Positions 5,262-5,609 of a DNA stretch of 5,609 bases are shown piece after piece. Source of the stretch: Yoonia sp. (GTDB taxonomy: Bacteria > Pseudomonadota > Alphaproteobacteria > Rhodobacterales > Rhodobacteraceae); the NCBI GenBank assembly GCA_020627605.1, contig JAHDGO010000147.1:1-5609 (forward strand). The letters run 5' to 3'. Positions within the stretch are counted from its first letter, which is position 1. Each line of letters begins with the position of its first letter. The notes below the pieces were generated by a model, which searched no databases, was not told the DNA's origin, and was given only the letters and a program-made list of their open reading frames with translations. The translations under genes and the position numbers were made by a program.

Positions 5262-5609
5262 TCAGGACGTGCCGTCCATCACCTTGCCCATGTATTCTTC
5301 TTCGCTGATCAGCCCGCCGTGTTCTGCGGCCTTGCCCTGATCCTTCTCGGGCAGATAGTCCTGCAGCGGTTCAATCCGTTTCCATGCCGGGAAGGGCTGA
5401 TTGCCCTCGGCGTCGGGGACATAGATCGAATGCGGCTCTACCCGTTTGTGTTTGTGGATCATCCTCGCGCAGTTCTGGAATACGCGGGTGACATCGACGG
5501 TGGCGACCATGTTGCAGCCTGGAAACTGCGCCATCAGATCGGGGTCCTTGGATAATCTGGCGTCCCCCTGCACGCGGATGCGCCAGGGCGTTTCGAAATC
5601 CATGAACAA
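5262..5609 (-). CDS. Pyridoxamine 5'-phosphate oxidase-like flavin-binding protein, C-terminal part (runs off right edge)
   Basis: The frame is open to the window edge and 115 residues are visible, ending at TGA 5264-5262. A TTG at the very edge could serve formally as a start, but residues 2-14 (FMDFETPWRIRVQ) look like an internal strand of the PPOX split-barrel, so the gene almost certainly begins outside. Recognisable family blocks are DFETPWRIRVQGDARL (4-19), a VTRVFQNCARMIHKH segment (41-55) resembling the VFPNCxRYIH motif of PPOX-like proteins, and PFPAWKRI (72-79). By family knowledge such cytosolic dimers bind FMN or a related cofactor and reduce or oxidise small molecules, but many members have no known substrate, and true PdxH activity is unlikely. 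The acidic tail (LISEEEYMGKVMDG) is unremarkable. It lies 36 bases upstream of the binding protein gene on the same strand, so co-transcription is possible. Confidence 0.75.
   Translation of the reverse strand: MFMDFETPWRIRVQGDARLSKDPDLMAQFPGCNMVATVDVTRVFQNCARMIHKHKRVEPHSIYVPDAEGNQPFPAWKRIEPLQDYLPEKDQGKAAEHGGLISEEEYMGKVMDGTS

Overview
The window looks like a chromosomal segment of an alphaproteobacterium, probably of the Rhodobacterales/Roseobacter type. The grounds are high GC, tightly packed genes, a roseobacter-like branched-chain amino acid type (HAAT) ABC transporter, and a homogentisate dioxygenase next to a MarR regulator. This placement is inferred from protein character; no search was run. 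I see no rRNA, tRNA, CRISPR array, insertion sequence or sign of recent transfer.

Layout, left to right. (1) Positions 1-118, minus strand: the first 39 codons of homogentisate 1,2-dioxygenase (hmgA), which runs off the left edge. (2) Positions 119-182: a compact divergent control region with three copies of a GYAACTA half-site, a likely MarR-type operator. (3) Positions 183/192-626, plus strand: a MarR-family regulator, probably controlling hmgA and itself. (4) Positions 627-653: a 27-base convergent gap with no recognisable terminator. (5) Positions 654-5225, minus strand: a complete five-gene HAAT transporter, transcribed as periplasmic binding protein, livH, livM, livG, livF. (6) Positions 5262-5609, minus strand: the C-terminal part of a pyridoxamine 5'-phosphate oxidase-like flavoprotein, which runs off the right edge and lies 36 bases upstream of the binding protein gene.

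How the genes work together. The binding protein captures a small, probably carboxylate-bearing solute in the periplasm. It delivers it to the LivH/LivM membrane pair, and LivG/LivF hydrolyse ATP. The last four genes are packed with a 4-base stop/start overlap, a 1-base gap and a 13-base gap. The binding protein gene is separated from livH by a strong stem-loop plus T7, which should let it be made in excess of the membrane parts. The substrate cannot be read from sequence. The nearby hmgA/marR pair makes an aromatic acid or aromatic amino acid a reasonable guess, but no more than that.

The content is mostly ordinary. The points most worth a second look are the degenerate LivG signature loop combined with the missing LivF switch histidine, the three-half-site operator, the terminator-like attenuator inside the operon, and the eight cysteines of the mature binding protein. 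I do not see an undescribed multi-gene system.
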